Assembly (NCBI GenBank): GCA_938005465.1
Contig: CALLNU010000008.1
Coordinates: 1 to 35,481 of the forward strand
DNA length: 35,481 nucleotides
From: an uncultured Collinsella sp.
Lineage (GTDB): Bacteria; Actinomycetota; Coriobacteriia; Coriobacteriales; Coriobacteriaceae
Direction of reading: 5' to 3'
Shown: positions 22,883 through 30,918 of the stretch, in pieces
Position numbering within the stretch: position 1 is the stretch's first letter
How the letters are laid out: every line of letters starts with the position of its first letter
Position numbers and translations under genes: made by a program
The notes under the pieces: model-generated
What the model was told of the DNA's origin: nothing
Databases searched by the model: none
The model's input: the letters and a program-made list of their open reading frames with translations, nothing else

Positions 22883-23743
22883 TTACTCCCCTGCCTTTGC
22901 TGCGTCCCACAGGTCGTTGAGCCCATGGGTCGAAAGCTCGGCAAGATCAACGTGGGCATCGGCCGCCATCTGTTCCATCGCAGCCCAGCGACGGCGAAAC
23001 TTGGCCGTGCTCGCGCGCAGGGCGCTCTCGGCGTCGATACCCTCCTTGCGCGCGACGTTGACCAGGGCAAAGAGCAGATCGCCAAACTCCATTTCGTGCT
23101 CGGGCGAGCCAGGGGCCTCGGCCTCAAACTCGGCACGCTCCTCGGCGACCTCGTCCCACACATCCTGGACCGTCTCCCACTCAAAGCCCACGGCAGCCGC
23201 CTTGCGCGACACCTTCTGAGCCTGCATCAGCGCCGGCAGATGCGTGGGCACGCCGTCGAGCAGACCCTCGGGCGCGGCCTCGCCCGCCGCCACGGCCTTG
23301 TCCTTGGCAGCCCTCTCGGCAAGCTTGACCTCATCCCAAATCTTGAGCACTTCGTCGGAGCTCTCGGCATCCACATCGCCAAACACGTGCGGATGGCGTC
23401 GGATGAGCTTGGCGTCGATATCGCGCGCCACGTCGGCCAGCGTAAACTCGCCGGCGTCCGCCGCAATCTGCGCATGCAGCACGACCTGCATGAGCACGTC
23501 GCCCAGCTCCTCGCGTAGGTGAACCGCGTCGTCCGCCTCGATGCAGTCGAGTGCCTCGTAGGCCTCCTCGATCATGTTCTTGCCGATGCTGTGGTGCGTC
23601 TGCTCACGGTCCCACGGGCAGCCATCGGGCTGACGCAGGCGCCAGATGGTCTGCACCAGATGCTGCAGCTCGGCCGACGCGTCGACCAGCGTGGACAGGT
23701 CGCGCGAACCCTCGGCATTTTGCTGATCCATGTGCTGCGCCAT
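22883..23743 (-). CDS. mazG: Nucleoside triphosphate pyrophosphohydrolase MazG
   Basis: 286 aa from the ATG at 23743, which follows GAGGAGGAG and sits 2 nt after the preceding gene's stop codon. Two MazG-type domains: the first (~15-120) has CPWDREQTHHSIGKNMIEEAYEAL and the EELGDVLMQVVLHAQ metal/substrate helix; the second (~165-262) has KAAAVGFEWETVQDVWDEVAEE and EMEFGDLLFALVNVAR. It hydrolyses non-canonical or surplus NTPs, and lowers ppGpp levels in E. coli. It is the last gene of a three-gene run with the phosphodiesterase and, possibly, the LarC-like gene. Confidence 0.93.
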   Translation of the reverse strand: MAQHMDQQNAEGSRDLSTLVDASAELQHLVQTIWRLRQPDGCPWDREQTHHSIGKNMIEEAYEALDCIEADDAVHLREELGDVLMQVVLHAQIAADAGEFTLADVARDIDAKLIRRHPHVFGDVDAESSDEVLKIWDEVKLAERAAKDKAVAAGEAAPEGLLDGVPTHLPALMQAQKVSRKAAAVGFEWETVQDVWDEVAEERAEFEAEAPGSPEHEMEFGDLLFALVNVARKEGIDAESALRASTAKFRRRWAAMEQMAADAHVDLAELSTHGLNDLWDAAKAGE

Positions 23744-23745
23744 GG

Positions 23746-24294
23746 TTACTCCTCCTCCAGGATCACGTGACGGAACGCGCCGCCCTCGTAGATGCCGTAG
23801 CTGTGCGTGCCGTCCTTGGGAATGCTCACGCTGCCGGGGTTGAAGAGCCACAGGCCCGGGTGCGCCTCGCTTGCCTCGTTAACCTTGGTGTGCGTGTGAC
23901 CGTAGACGAGCGCGGAGCCCTCGGGCAACGCGGGCGCATGGTCGACGCTGTTGTGCATGCCGGCGCCAAAGACATGGCCGTGCGTCAGGAACAGCTCGCG
24001 GCCGGTCTCGTCGAACAGCGTGGCGTAGTCGGCCATGACGGGAAAGTCGAGGACCATCTGGTCGACCTCGGCGTCACAGTTGCCGCGCACCGCGATGATG
24101 CGGTCGGCCAGGGCGTTGAGCAGCGGGATCACGCGCTTGGGGGCGTAATCGCGCGGCAGGTCGTTGCGCGGACCGTGGTAGAGCAGGTCGCCCAGCAGCA
24201 CGATGCGGTCGGGCTGCTCGGACTCGATGGCGGCGACCAGGCGTTCGGTCCAATATGCCGAGCCGTGAATGTCGGAAGCGATGAGGTATTTCAT
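23746..24294 (-). CDS. yfcE: YfcE-type metallophosphodiesterase
   Basis: 182 aa, close to E. coli YfcE (184). The metal motifs are all present: SDIHGS (8-13), LLGDLLYHGPRND (~34-46), RGNCDAEVD (~70-78), LTHGHVFG (~104) and YGHTHT (~131-136), plus NPGSVSIPK near the end. YfcE is a Mn-dependent phosphodiesterase active on model substrates; its physiological substrate is unclear. AAAGGA precedes the ATG. It is tightly coupled to mazG. Confidence 0.9.
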   Translation of the reverse strand: MKYLIASDIHGSAYWTERLVAAIESEQPDRIVLLGDLLYHGPRNDLPRDYAPKRVIPLLNALADRIIAVRGNCDAEVDQMVLDFPVMADYATLFDETGRELFLTHGHVFGAGMHNSVDHAPALPEGSALVYGHTHTKVNEASEAHPGLWLFNPGSVSIPKDGTHSYGIYEGGAFRHVILEEE

Positions 24295-24350
24295 GGGGAG
24301 TCCTTTCGGGTGGGGTTGATATGACTGGGCGCAGGATGTCGCCGGCCGCG

Positions 24351-24836
24351 CTATTCAAATCGCAGTGCCGCGCTCTGGGCCGCCTGCATCACGCGTTGGA
24401 GCGGCACGTTGTGCTCGCGAGCGAGGCGGGAGCAGTCCTCGTACTCGGGCGCCGCACGCTCACTGCCGTCGGGCAGGATGGCTACTTTAACGGCCACCTC
24501 GCCCCAAGGCGTCGCCACCTGCTCAAAACGACGCGGCAGACAGACGCGCTCCATAACCTGGCGGTGGATGCCGTTGGTCGTGGTTTCCAAAAAGATGATC
24601 ATCTGCAGACGGTCAATGTCCTCGCAGGCGCAGATTACCTGCAGCTGCCAGCCGGGACGACCTTTTTTGCAGTAGAGAGGCAGCCAGTGCACTTCGCGGG
24701 CGCCCGCCTCGCGCAAGCGGTCGGCGGCATAGGCGAGCACCTCGGGCGACGCATCGTCGATGTCGCACTCCAGCTTGACGATGGTCTCGGGCGCATCGGT
24801 CTCGCGGGACAGCGGAGATTTGCTATCGCATGGCAT
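24351..24836 (-). CDS. LarC C-terminal domain protein (nickel-insertion, stand-alone)
   Basis: 161 aa from the ATG at 24836, with GGAAAGGA upstream. The sequence matches the C-terminal half of LarC (formerly DUF111), the CTP-dependent nickel-insertion enzyme of pincer-cofactor synthesis: LECDIDDASPEVLAYAADRLREAGA (in two blocks), LYCKKGRPGWQLQVIC, IIFLETTTNGIHRQ and WGEVAVKVA. Complete LarC is ~400 aa; the N-terminal LarC1 portion is missing, and no larA, larB or larE lies here. In Lactobacillus, LarC2 is made by frameshifting from larC1; here the gene is separate. It could be a functional split subunit or a relic. Confidence 0.75.
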   Translation of the reverse strand: MPCDSKSPLSRETDAPETIVKLECDIDDASPEVLAYAADRLREAGAREVHWLPLYCKKGRPGWQLQVICACEDIDRLQMIIFLETTTNGIHRQVMERVCLPRRFEQVATPWGEVAVKVAILPDGSERAAPEYEDCSRLAREHNVPLQRVMQAAQSAALRFE

Positions 24837-24942
24837 ACGGTCCGGATCCTTTCCGCACGGGCTCGTTTTATTCACCCAAACGCTAGCACATCGGACGTGG
24901 CACAGGCGCGACTTTCGTCCGTCGCCGCCCTCGCCCCAATCC

Positions 24943-25007
24943 AAACATGTACATCAGCCTCCAAACATGTCATTATTTGCAGCTTTTGGAGGCTGATGTA
25001 CATGTTT
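24943..25007. repeat. 23-bp perfect inverted repeat
   Basis: Arms 24943-24965 and 24985-25007 are exact inverse copies (AAACATGTACATCAG... with TGATGTACATGTTT), separated by a 19-nt loop. AAACATGT recurs at the inner end of the left arm (24963-24970). It is AT-rich in a GC-rich setting. It lies in the 301-bp gap 24837-25137 between the divergent larC-like and histidinol phosphatase genes, which has no gene. Confidence 0.75.
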
Positions 25008-25137
25008 TGAGAGCGCAAGCGAGGCCGCACCGCGCGCCGCGCAGCCTTTCCAATCGATTTCGACCCCCCGCGTGCCCGGCGTGTTGAGAGCTGCGCCATT
25101 ACAATGAAGCGGATTCGCTTGACGCTAAGGAGCCGCC

Positions 25138-26049
25138 ATGTCTGCCTGCCCGCTGATCGATTGCCACACCCACACTTCGTTTTCGGACGGCCATGCCACG
25201 TTTGAGGAGAACATCCGCGCCGCCGCGGCCACCGGCTGCCGCATTATGGTCTCGACCGACCACCTCACCCTGCCCGCCAGCATGGACGCCAACTGCGAAG
25301 TGCAAGTTGTCGAGGGCGACCTGACGGCGCATCGCCTAGCATTTGAGGACGCCCGCAAGCTCGCCGCGCAGATCGCGCCGGAGCTCGAGCTTATCTATGG
25401 CTTTGAATGCGACTGGTACGAAGGTTGCGAGCCTTTGGTTGAACGCTGGTCCGCGGGTGCCATAGTGCGCTTGGGCAGTGTGCACTGGATTGGCGATCCG
25501 GGCGATATCATGGCCGGCGCCGCGGGCACGGCGGGAACGGAGGACGTCGCTCGCCCCGATACATCCGATTCGCGCTGCGGCTGGATCGACGACGACACTA
25601 ACCTGCATGTTTGGGAAAACCTGGGGGTACACGGCGTGTGGGAGCGCTATGTCGATGACTGGTGCCGCGCCTGCGAGAGCCCGCTTAACTTTGATGTAAT
25701 GGCCCACCCCGACCTGGTCATGCGCTTTTCGAAGGAAGGCTTTGCGCCCGATTTTGACGCGGCGCCGTTTTGGGAGCAGATGGCCGAATGCGCCCACGAT
25801 ACGGGTCGCCGTGTCGAAGTCTCGACCGCCGCGCCGCGCAAGGGCCTCGACGACTATTACCCCTCGACGGGACTGTTGCGTTGCTTCACCCACGCCGAGG
25901 TACCCATCGCCTTTGGCTCGGACGCGCACCGCGCCTGCGACATCTGCTGGAATATCCGCGAAGCGCAAGCCCACGCCTACGACTGCGGCTATCGAACCTT
26001 CGACATCCCCCACCCTACCGGCGAATGGGAGTCCACGCCCCTCGCCTAA
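25138..26049 (+). CDS. hisK: Histidinol-phosphatase, PHP family
   Basis: Removes phosphate from L-histidinol phosphate, the step before HisD. 303 aa, with AAGGAG 8 nt before the ATG. PHP metal motifs in order: DCHTHTSFSDG (9-19), STDHLTLP (~40), ECDWYEG, GSVHWIGDP (~119), MAHPDLVMR (~190) and GSDAHRACDICW (~260). The name HisK/HisJ is given because no HAD-type phosphatase is fused to hisB here and this gene directly adjoins the his cluster. It runs opposite to the his operon and ends 2 bp from the hisE stop codon, with no terminator between them. Confidence 0.85.
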   Translation: MSACPLIDCHTHTSFSDGHATFEENIRAAAATGCRIMVSTDHLTLPASMDANCEVQVVEGDLTAHRLAFEDARKLAAQIAPELELIYGFECDWYEGCEPLVERWSAGAIVRLGSVHWIGDPGDIMAGAAGTAGTEDVARPDTSDSRCGWIDDDTNLHVWENLGVHGVWERYVDDWCRACESPLNFDVMAHPDLVMRFSKEGFAPDFDAAPFWEQMAECAHDTGRRVEVSTAAPRKGLDDYYPSTGLLRCFTHAEVPIAFGSDAHRACDICWNIREAQAHAYDCGYRTFDIPHPTGEWESTPLA

Positions 26050-26051
26050 GA

Positions 26052-26369
26052 CTAGTGACGGCGGGCGTTGAGTTCGCCGGCCAGTTCGTCGAGGGTGATG
26101 CCGTAGCGCTCGAGCGTCACGAGCAGGTGGTAGATCAGGTCGCCGGCCTCGTAGCGGATGTGATCGTGATCGTTATCCTTGCAGGCCATGATCACCTCGC
26201 TCGCCTCCTCGGCAAGCTTCTTGAGCAGCTCGTCCTCGACGTCGGTCAGCAGACGCGCGGTATAGCTCTCCTGCGGCGATGCATCACGACGACCGTGAAT
26301 CACCTCGGCCAGACTTGTCAGCGTCTCTCCGATATTTCCATCCTGAACGTTTGCGGTGCGCACACCCAT
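26052..26369 (-). CDS. hisE: Phosphoribosyl-ATP pyrophosphatase HisE
   Basis: Second step of histidine synthesis, hydrolysing PR-ATP to PR-AMP. 105 aa. The all-alpha MazG-like core has LLKKLAEEASEVIMACKD and YEAGDLIYHLLVTLERYG, with the metal-binding Glu/Asp residues. AAAGGA precedes the ATG. It is separate from hisI, 45 bp downstream of it, and is the last gene of the operon. Confidence 0.95.
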   Translation of the reverse strand: MGVRTANVQDGNIGETLTSLAEVIHGRRDASPQESYTARLLTDVEDELLKKLAEEASEVIMACKDNDHDHIRYEAGDLIYHLLVTLERYGITLDELAGELNARRH

Positions 26370-26414
26370 AGTTCAATCCTTTCTGGTGGCCGAGCGTCTA
26401 ATCGAGCGCCCGCC

Positions 26415-26744
26415 CTACGCGAGTTTCTTAAAGAAGCAGGTACGGTTGCCGGTATGGCAGGCCGGACCCGGCGAGTCGACCTTGACCAGCAGCGTATCGC
26501 TATCGCAGTCGGCCCAGAGCTCCTTGACCTCCTGCATATTGCCGCTCGTCGCGCCCTTGTTCCAGAGCTCCTGACGGCTACGGCTCCAAAACCACGTGGT
26601 ACCGGTCTTGAGCGTCAGCCCCACCGATTCCTCATTCATCCAGGCAACCATAAGCACCTCGCCGGTGTCATATTGCTGAACCACACAAGGAATCAGCCCG
26701 TTGGCATCGTATTTAAGATCCGCCGCTTCTACTACCTCAGTCAT
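26415..26744 (-). CDS. hisI: Phosphoribosyl-AMP cyclohydrolase HisI
   Basis: Third step, a Zn-dependent opening of the adenine ring of PR-AMP. 109 aa from the second of two adjacent ATGs (26744), which is better spaced from GGGAG than the first (26747). Signatures are MVAWMNEESVGLTLKTG, FWSRSRQELWNKG, the metal site ADCDSDTLLVKV and the Cys pair in GPACHTGNRTCF. The open frame continues upstream to 26900 through a palindromic repeat and is not coding there. Confidence 0.94.
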   Translation of the reverse strand: MTEVVEAADLKYDANGLIPCVVQQYDTGEVLMVAWMNEESVGLTLKTGTTWFWSRSRQELWNKGATSGNMQEVKELWADCDSDTLLVKVDSPGPACHTGNRTCFFKKLA

Positions 26745-26789
26745 CATTTCTCCCAAGTAATTACCGTAAACCCCACAGGTCGGCGAGGG

Positions 26790-26883
26790 TTGTCCAGGTG
26801 CCGCAGGTTGCCGCGAAAGAGGAGCGACGCGTACTTTGGTACGCGAGCGACGGTTTGAGCGGCAAGATGCGATGCCTGGACAA
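26790..26883. repeat. Palindromic element between hisF and hisI
   Basis: TTGTCCAGG (26790-26798) pairs with CCTGGACAA (26875-26883), GTTGCCGC with GCGGCAA further in, and the tip is GCGTAC-TTTG-GTACGC (26829-26844). It fills most of the 160-bp gap between hisF and hisI, otherwise the loosest joint of the his operon apart from hisZG-hisD. It could stabilise or attenuate the message, or be an inserted repeat. Confidence 0.6.
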
Positions 26884-26904
26884 GCCGCAGCGCAGCCCAC
26901 AGCA

Positions 26905-27687
26905 TTAGAAGTCCAGCCTCACAGGGATGCCTTGAGACGCCATGTACTCTTTGACTTCGCGAATGCTGAAGGTTCCAAAGTGAAAGACGCTCGCCGCCAG
27001 CACGGCATCGGCCTCGCCCTCGATCACGCCCTCGGCAAAATGCTCGAGCGTGCCCACGCCGCCGCTCGCGATGACGGGGATTGGCACCGCGCGGGCCACG
27101 GCGCGGGTGAGCGCCAGGTCAAAGCCGGCCTTGGTGCCGTCGCGGTCCATGCTGGTGAGCAAGATCTCGCCGGCGCCGCGACGAGCCGCTTCCTCGGCCC
27201 ACGCCACCGCATCGATACCCGTGGCGTTGCGACCGCCCGCCGTGAAGACCTCCCACCTATCGGCACCCGGCTCGCCGGGCAGGCCCACACGCTTGGCATC
27301 GATCGCCACGACCACGGCCTGGCTGCCAAACGCCGCGGCAGCCTGGCTAATCAACGACGGATCGCGCACGGCGGCAGAGTTAAGCGACACCTTGTCGGCG
27401 CCGGCTGCAACCATGGTGCGCATGCCCGCCAGGTCGCGAAAGCCGCCGCCCACGGTATAGGGAATAGCGAGCTCCTCGGCCGCATGCGCCGCCATCTCGA
27501 TGGTCGTCGCGCGGTTGTCGCTCGTGGCGGTAATGTCCAGGAAGACAACCTCGTCCGCACCTTCGCGGTCGTAGGCGCGCGCCAGCTCCACCGGATCGCC
27601 CGCATCGCGCAAGCTCACAAAGTTGACGCCCTTGACCACACGGCCGTCCTTGACGTCCAGGCAGGGAATCACACGTTTGGTAAGCAT
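26905..27687 (-). CDS. hisF: Imidazole glycerol phosphate synthase subunit HisF
   Basis: Cyclase subunit that uses ammonia channelled from HisH to turn PRFAR into imidazole-glycerol phosphate and AICAR. 260 aa, a (beta/alpha)8 barrel. Catalytic Asp 11 lies in PCLDVKDGRVVKG and the second Asp in VVVAIDAKR (~130). TVGGGFRDL and ASGGVGTLEHF are phosphate-binding loops. Its ribosome site GAGGAG is within the last codons of hisA, 3 bp upstream. AICAR made here feeds PurH, also in this window. Confidence 0.97.
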   Translation of the reverse strand: MLTKRVIPCLDVKDGRVVKGVNFVSLRDAGDPVELARAYDREGADEVVFLDITATSDNRATTIEMAAHAAEELAIPYTVGGGFRDLAGMRTMVAAGADKVSLNSAAVRDPSLISQAAAAFGSQAVVVAIDAKRVGLPGEPGADRWEVFTAGGRNATGIDAVAWAEEAARRGAGEILLTSMDRDGTKAGFDLALTRAVARAVPIPVIASGGVGTLEHFAEGVIEGEADAVLAASVFHFGTFSIREVKEYMASQGIPVRLDF

Positions 27688-27690
27688 GGG

Positions 27691-28434
27691 CTACTCCTCC
27701 CCTCGGGCGGCGGCCAGCGCCTGTACCAGCGTAAAGTTGCCCTCGTAGAGCGCGCGACCGGTAATAGCACCTTCAATCGCGCCCTCACTCACCGCAGCCA
27801 GCGCGCGAATGTCGTCGAGCGTAGAGATGCCGCCCGAAGCCACGACAGGAAAGCCCGCGACCTTGGCAACATGGCGATACGCCGCCACATCGATGCCCGT
27901 CTGCATGCCATCGCGCGCGATGTCGGTATACACCAGATGCTTAAAACCCAGCTCGGTGAGCTGTGCCACGGCATCGTCGAGTGCCACGCCCGCGCCATCA
28001 CGCCAGCCGTTCACCTTGACCTGGCCGTCGCGCGCGGCGATGTCTGCCACCAGCAGCTCGCCAAAGCCTTGGGCCGCCACCTCGGCAAAACCCGGCTCGG
28101 TCACCAGCACGGTGCCCAGCGCAATGCGACGCGCACCGTAGCCGGCCAACTCGTCGATGCGCGCGAGCGAGCGGACGCCGCCGCCCACGTCCACAGACAG
28201 ACCGTCGACGCCGCAGATGGCCTTAATCGCCGCCGAGTTAGCAGCGCGCGCGTCCTCGTCCTCGCCAAAGGCGGCGGACAGGTCGACGACGTGCACCCAG
28301 CTCGCACCCTGCTCGGCAAACGAGCGGGCGACTGCCACGGGGTCGTCGGAATATACCTTGCAGCGGCTGCGGTCGCCGCGCTCCAGGCGCACGACCTTGC
28401 CGCCGATCAGATCGATTGCGGGAAACAGGATCAT
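27691..28434 (-). CDS. hisA: ProFAR isomerase HisA
   Basis: Amadori-type isomerisation of ProFAR to PRFAR. 247 aa, a (beta/alpha)8 barrel paralogous to HisF. Catalytic Asp 8 is in LFPAIDLIGGKVVRL; the second Asp lies in VYTDIARDGMQTG; the loops DVGGGVRSL and ASGGISTLDD bind phosphate. In Actinobacteria some HisA proteins (PriA) also serve TrpF; the sequence does not settle this. The start overlaps the hisH stop by 4 bp. Confidence 0.95.
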   Translation of the reverse strand: MILFPAIDLIGGKVVRLERGDRSRCKVYSDDPVAVARSFAEQGASWVHVVDLSAAFGEDEDARAANSAAIKAICGVDGLSVDVGGGVRSLARIDELAGYGARRIALGTVLVTEPGFAEVAAQGFGELLVADIAARDGQVKVNGWRDGAGVALDDAVAQLTELGFKHLVYTDIARDGMQTGIDVAAYRHVAKVAGFPVVASGGISTLDDIRALAAVSEGAIEGAITGRALYEGNFTLVQALAAARGEE

Positions 28435-29132
28435 CGGCCGGCCTCCTCGACGATGTTGACGAAGTTCTTAAGGATGCGCTGACCCAGCGCGGAGGATTTC
28501 TCGGGATGGAACTGGCAGCCCCACACGTTGCCATGGCGCACGATGCACGGGAAGCTCCGCGTATAGTGCGTGCGCGCCAGCACATCGGCGGCATCGGAAT
28601 CGTCGGCCACCGCGTAGCTGTGGGTGAAGTACATGTTGGCACCCTCGGCAAAACCAGTAAGCAGCGGATCGGCCGCACCGGCGGGCGTCATGTGCACCTG
28701 GTCCCAGCCCACGTGCGGCACCTTCAGGCGGCTCGACTCCAGGCGCGTGCACGAACCGCGCATAATACCCAGGCCATCGACCCAGAGGGCACCGGCCCGC
28801 TCGGAGGCGTTGCCGTCGGCGACCGCGCTCTCGCTCGCAGGAACGCCCTCGTTGCCGCGCTCAAAAAACAACTGAAGGCCCAGGCAGATGCCGAGCAACG
28901 GAGTTCCGGCGGCGACGGCGTCGAGCACCGCGTCCGCCTCGCCGCTCTGGCGCATAAAGGCGATCGCGTCATAGAACGCGCCCACGCCCGGGATGACCAA
29001 GCCGTCGGCGTTACGGATCTGCTCTGGGTCGTCCGACGTGCAGGCGACGGCACCGGCGCGCGCAAGCCCGCGCACAACGCTCGACAAGTTGCCCTTGTGG
29101 TAGTCGACCACCACGATCTTCGGTTCGCCCAC
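28431..29132 (-). CDS. hisH: Imidazole glycerol phosphate synthase subunit HisH
   Basis: Class I glutamine amidotransferase subunit that supplies ammonia to HisF. 233 aa, slightly longer than the usual ~200-210; extra residues occur at ~95-115 (GVPASESAVADGNASERAG). Catalytic Cys 83 sits in LLGICLGLQLFF and the His-Glu pair in QFHPEKSS. The N-terminus VVVDYHKGNLSSV and PHVGWDQV are family signatures. It overlaps hisA by 4 bp. Confidence 0.95.
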   Translation of the reverse strand: MGEPKIVVVDYHKGNLSSVVRGLARAGAVACTSDDPEQIRNADGLVIPGVGAFYDAIAFMRQSGEADAVLDAVAAGTPLLGICLGLQLFFERGNEGVPASESAVADGNASERAGALWVDGLGIMRGSCTRLESSRLKVPHVGWDQVHMTPAGAADPLLTGFAEGANMYFTHSYAVADDSDAADVLARTHYTRSFPCIVRHGNVWGCQFHPEKSSALGQRILKNFVNIVEEAGR

Positions 29133-29158
29133 GCGACCCCTCCCTTATCTCATCGTCC

Positions 29159-29199
29159 AAAACCACCACAAAGGGGACAGGCACCTTCGTAGTGGTTTT
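29159..29199. repeat. REP-like hairpin between hisB and hisH
   Basis: AAAACCACCACAAAGG (29159-29174) pairs with CCTTCGTAGTGGTTTT (29184-29199), with two G-U-type mismatches, around a loop holding GGACAGGCA. The GGGGACAGGCACC core is the sort seen in REP sequences linked to RAYT transposases; that link is inferred. It lies in the 81-bp hisB-hisH gap and could moderate readthrough in the operon. Confidence 0.55.
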
Positions 29200-29213
29200 T
29201 GCCTTTGTTGCGG

Positions 29214-29801
29214 TTACAGCGATCCCTTGGTGCTGGGGATGCCCTGCACGCGGGGATCGAGCTCGCAGGCGTGGCGCATCGTGCGGCCCACGGCCTTAAA
29301 GGCAGCCTCGATAATGTGATGCGAGTTGCTGCCCGCCAGCTCGCGCACGTGCAGCGTGAGCTTGGCGTCACGCGCAAAGGCGTAGAAGAACTCGACGGCC
29401 AGCTCGGTATCGAAGCTGCCCACGCGCTCGGTCGGCACGGGCAGCTCGCAGTAGGCCTGCCCGCGGCCCGAAATATCAACAGCAGCCATCACAAGTGTCT
29501 CGTCCATGGCGATCGCCGCGTCGGCAAAGCGCGTAATGCCCGCCTTGTCGCCCAGCGCCTGGCAAAACGCCTCGCCCAGCACAATACCCGCGTCCTCGAC
29601 GGTGTGGTGCGCATCGACCTCCACGTCGCCCACCGCGTGCACCGTCAGATCGAACAGACCATGGCGGCCAAAAGCGTTGAGCATGTGGTCGAAAAACGGC
29701 ACGCCGGTCGAGATATCGCACACGCCGCTTCCGTCCAGGTCGAGCTTTACGACAATGTCGGTCTCGCCCGTCTTGCGGGTCACCTCGGCATAGCGGTCCA
29801 T
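29214..29801 (-). CDS. hisB: Imidazoleglycerol-phosphate dehydratase HisB
   Basis: Sixth enzyme of the pathway, Mn-dependent dehydration of IGP to imidazole-acetol phosphate. 195 aa, the monofunctional form without a HAD phosphatase domain, which is why a separate histidinol phosphatase is needed. Metal-binding motifs are FFDHMLNAFGRHGLFD, DAHHTVEDAGIVLG and SNSHHIIEAAFKA. The start follows the hisC stop codon directly, with no gap. Confidence 0.97.
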   Translation of the reverse strand: MDRYAEVTRKTGETDIVVKLDLDGSGVCDISTGVPFFDHMLNAFGRHGLFDLTVHAVGDVEVDAHHTVEDAGIVLGEAFCQALGDKAGITRFADAAIAMDETLVMAAVDISGRGQAYCELPVPTERVGSFDTELAVEFFYAFARDAKLTLHVRELAGSNSHHIIEAAFKAVGRTMRHACELDPRVQGIPSTKGSL

Positions 29802-30917
29802 CTACATCTCCTCCTTCACCAGCGCGGCAAACGCAGCCAGCACCTCGTCGTTTTCCTGTGGGGTACCCACGGTAATGCGTAGGCAGTCCGCGAGCCCCGG
29901 CGCGTAGCTAAAGTCGCGCACCAAAATCGAATACTCGTCGCGCAGACGCTCGCGCACGTGCGTGGCATGCGGCGTGCGCACGAGCACAAAGTTCGCCGCG
30001 CTCGGCCACGCCTCCACGGGCAGACCCTCGGCAGCCATTGCGTGCAGGGCACACAGTTCGCGCTCGCGCTCGGTTGCGACCTGCGCCACCACGGGCGCGT
30101 ACGCATCGCGGGCACGCACGCAGGCAAGCGCGGCGGCCTGGCTCAGCACATTGACCGAATAGATCTGGCGAATCGCCGCGAACACGTCGATGACTTCCGG
30201 CGCCGCGATCACGTAACCCAGACGCGTACCGGCAGCGCCAAACGCCTTGGACAGCGTATGCAGAATCACCAGGTTGGGATGCTCGGCGATAAGGCCTTGC
30301 GCCGTGGTGGCCGCGCCAAACGAATCGTCGGCAAACTCAACGTAGGCCTCGTCGACCATTACCATGCCGGGGCACGCATCGCACAGCGCCGCGACAAAGT
30401 CGAGCGGCGCCACATCACCCGTGGGGTTATTGGGCGAGGTCACGATTGCCAGGTTGCACTCGGGCGCCGCCGCAAGCACGGCTGTCTGATCGAGCTCAAA
30501 GGTCGCCGGGTCGCGCCACACGTCGCGCACCTCGGTCTGGCACAGAGACGCAAAGAAGGCATACTCGCTAAAGCACGGCGGGCAGTTGAGCAGGGTCCGT
30601 CCCGCGCCGCCAAACGCCAACAGGTAGTTATAGAGCAGCTCGTCGCCGCCGTTGCCCACGCAGACATTCTCGCGCGCCACACCATGCCAAGCGGCAAGCT
30701 CGTCGCGCAGGTCGTTGGACATGGGATCGGGATAGCGGTTGAGCGGTGTGGCAGCCAAGGCCGCATCAACCGCCTCGCGCACGCCAGCCGGCACGGGATA
30801 GGTGTTCTCGTTGGCCGAAAGATTGATGCGCGTGGGCGTAAAGTTGGGATCGTAGGGCTCAATGCCGGCCAAGTAGGGCTGGACGAGCTCCTTCATACGG
30901 GGCGTGAGCTCGGCCAT
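29802..30917 (-). CDS. hisC: Histidinol-phosphate aminotransferase HisC
   Basis: PLP enzyme converting imidazole-acetol phosphate to histidinol phosphate. 371 aa from the ATG at 30917 (AAGGAGG upstream; 1 bp after the hisD stop). Motifs: INLSANENTYPVPAG, NRYPDPMSNDLRDELA, GNGGDELLYNYLLAF, SPNNPTGDVAP, VDEAYVEFA and the Schiff-base Lys in LHTLSKAFGAAGTRLGY, with the phosphate-binding Arg in the same segment. The longer frame to 31016 lies inside hisD and is rejected. Confidence 0.96.
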   Translation of the reverse strand: MAELTPRMKELVQPYLAGIEPYDPNFTPTRINLSANENTYPVPAGVREAVDAALAATPLNRYPDPMSNDLRDELAAWHGVARENVCVGNGGDELLYNYLLAFGGAGRTLLNCPPCFSEYAFFASLCQTEVRDVWRDPATFELDQTAVLAAAPECNLAIVTSPNNPTGDVAPLDFVAALCDACPGMVMVDEAYVEFADDSFGAATTAQGLIAEHPNLVILHTLSKAFGAAGTRLGYVIAAPEVIDVFAAIRQIYSVNVLSQAAALACVRARDAYAPVVAQVATERERELCALHAMAAEGLPVEAWPSAANFVLVRTPHATHVRERLRDEYSILVRDFSYAPGLADCLRITVGTPQENDEVLAAFAALVKEEM

Positions 30918-30918
30918 A

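Noticed and set aside
26836..28482. 548-aa plus-strand frame opposite hisF-hisA
   Set aside because: Antisense shadow; hisF and hisA have complete motif sets on the minus strand.
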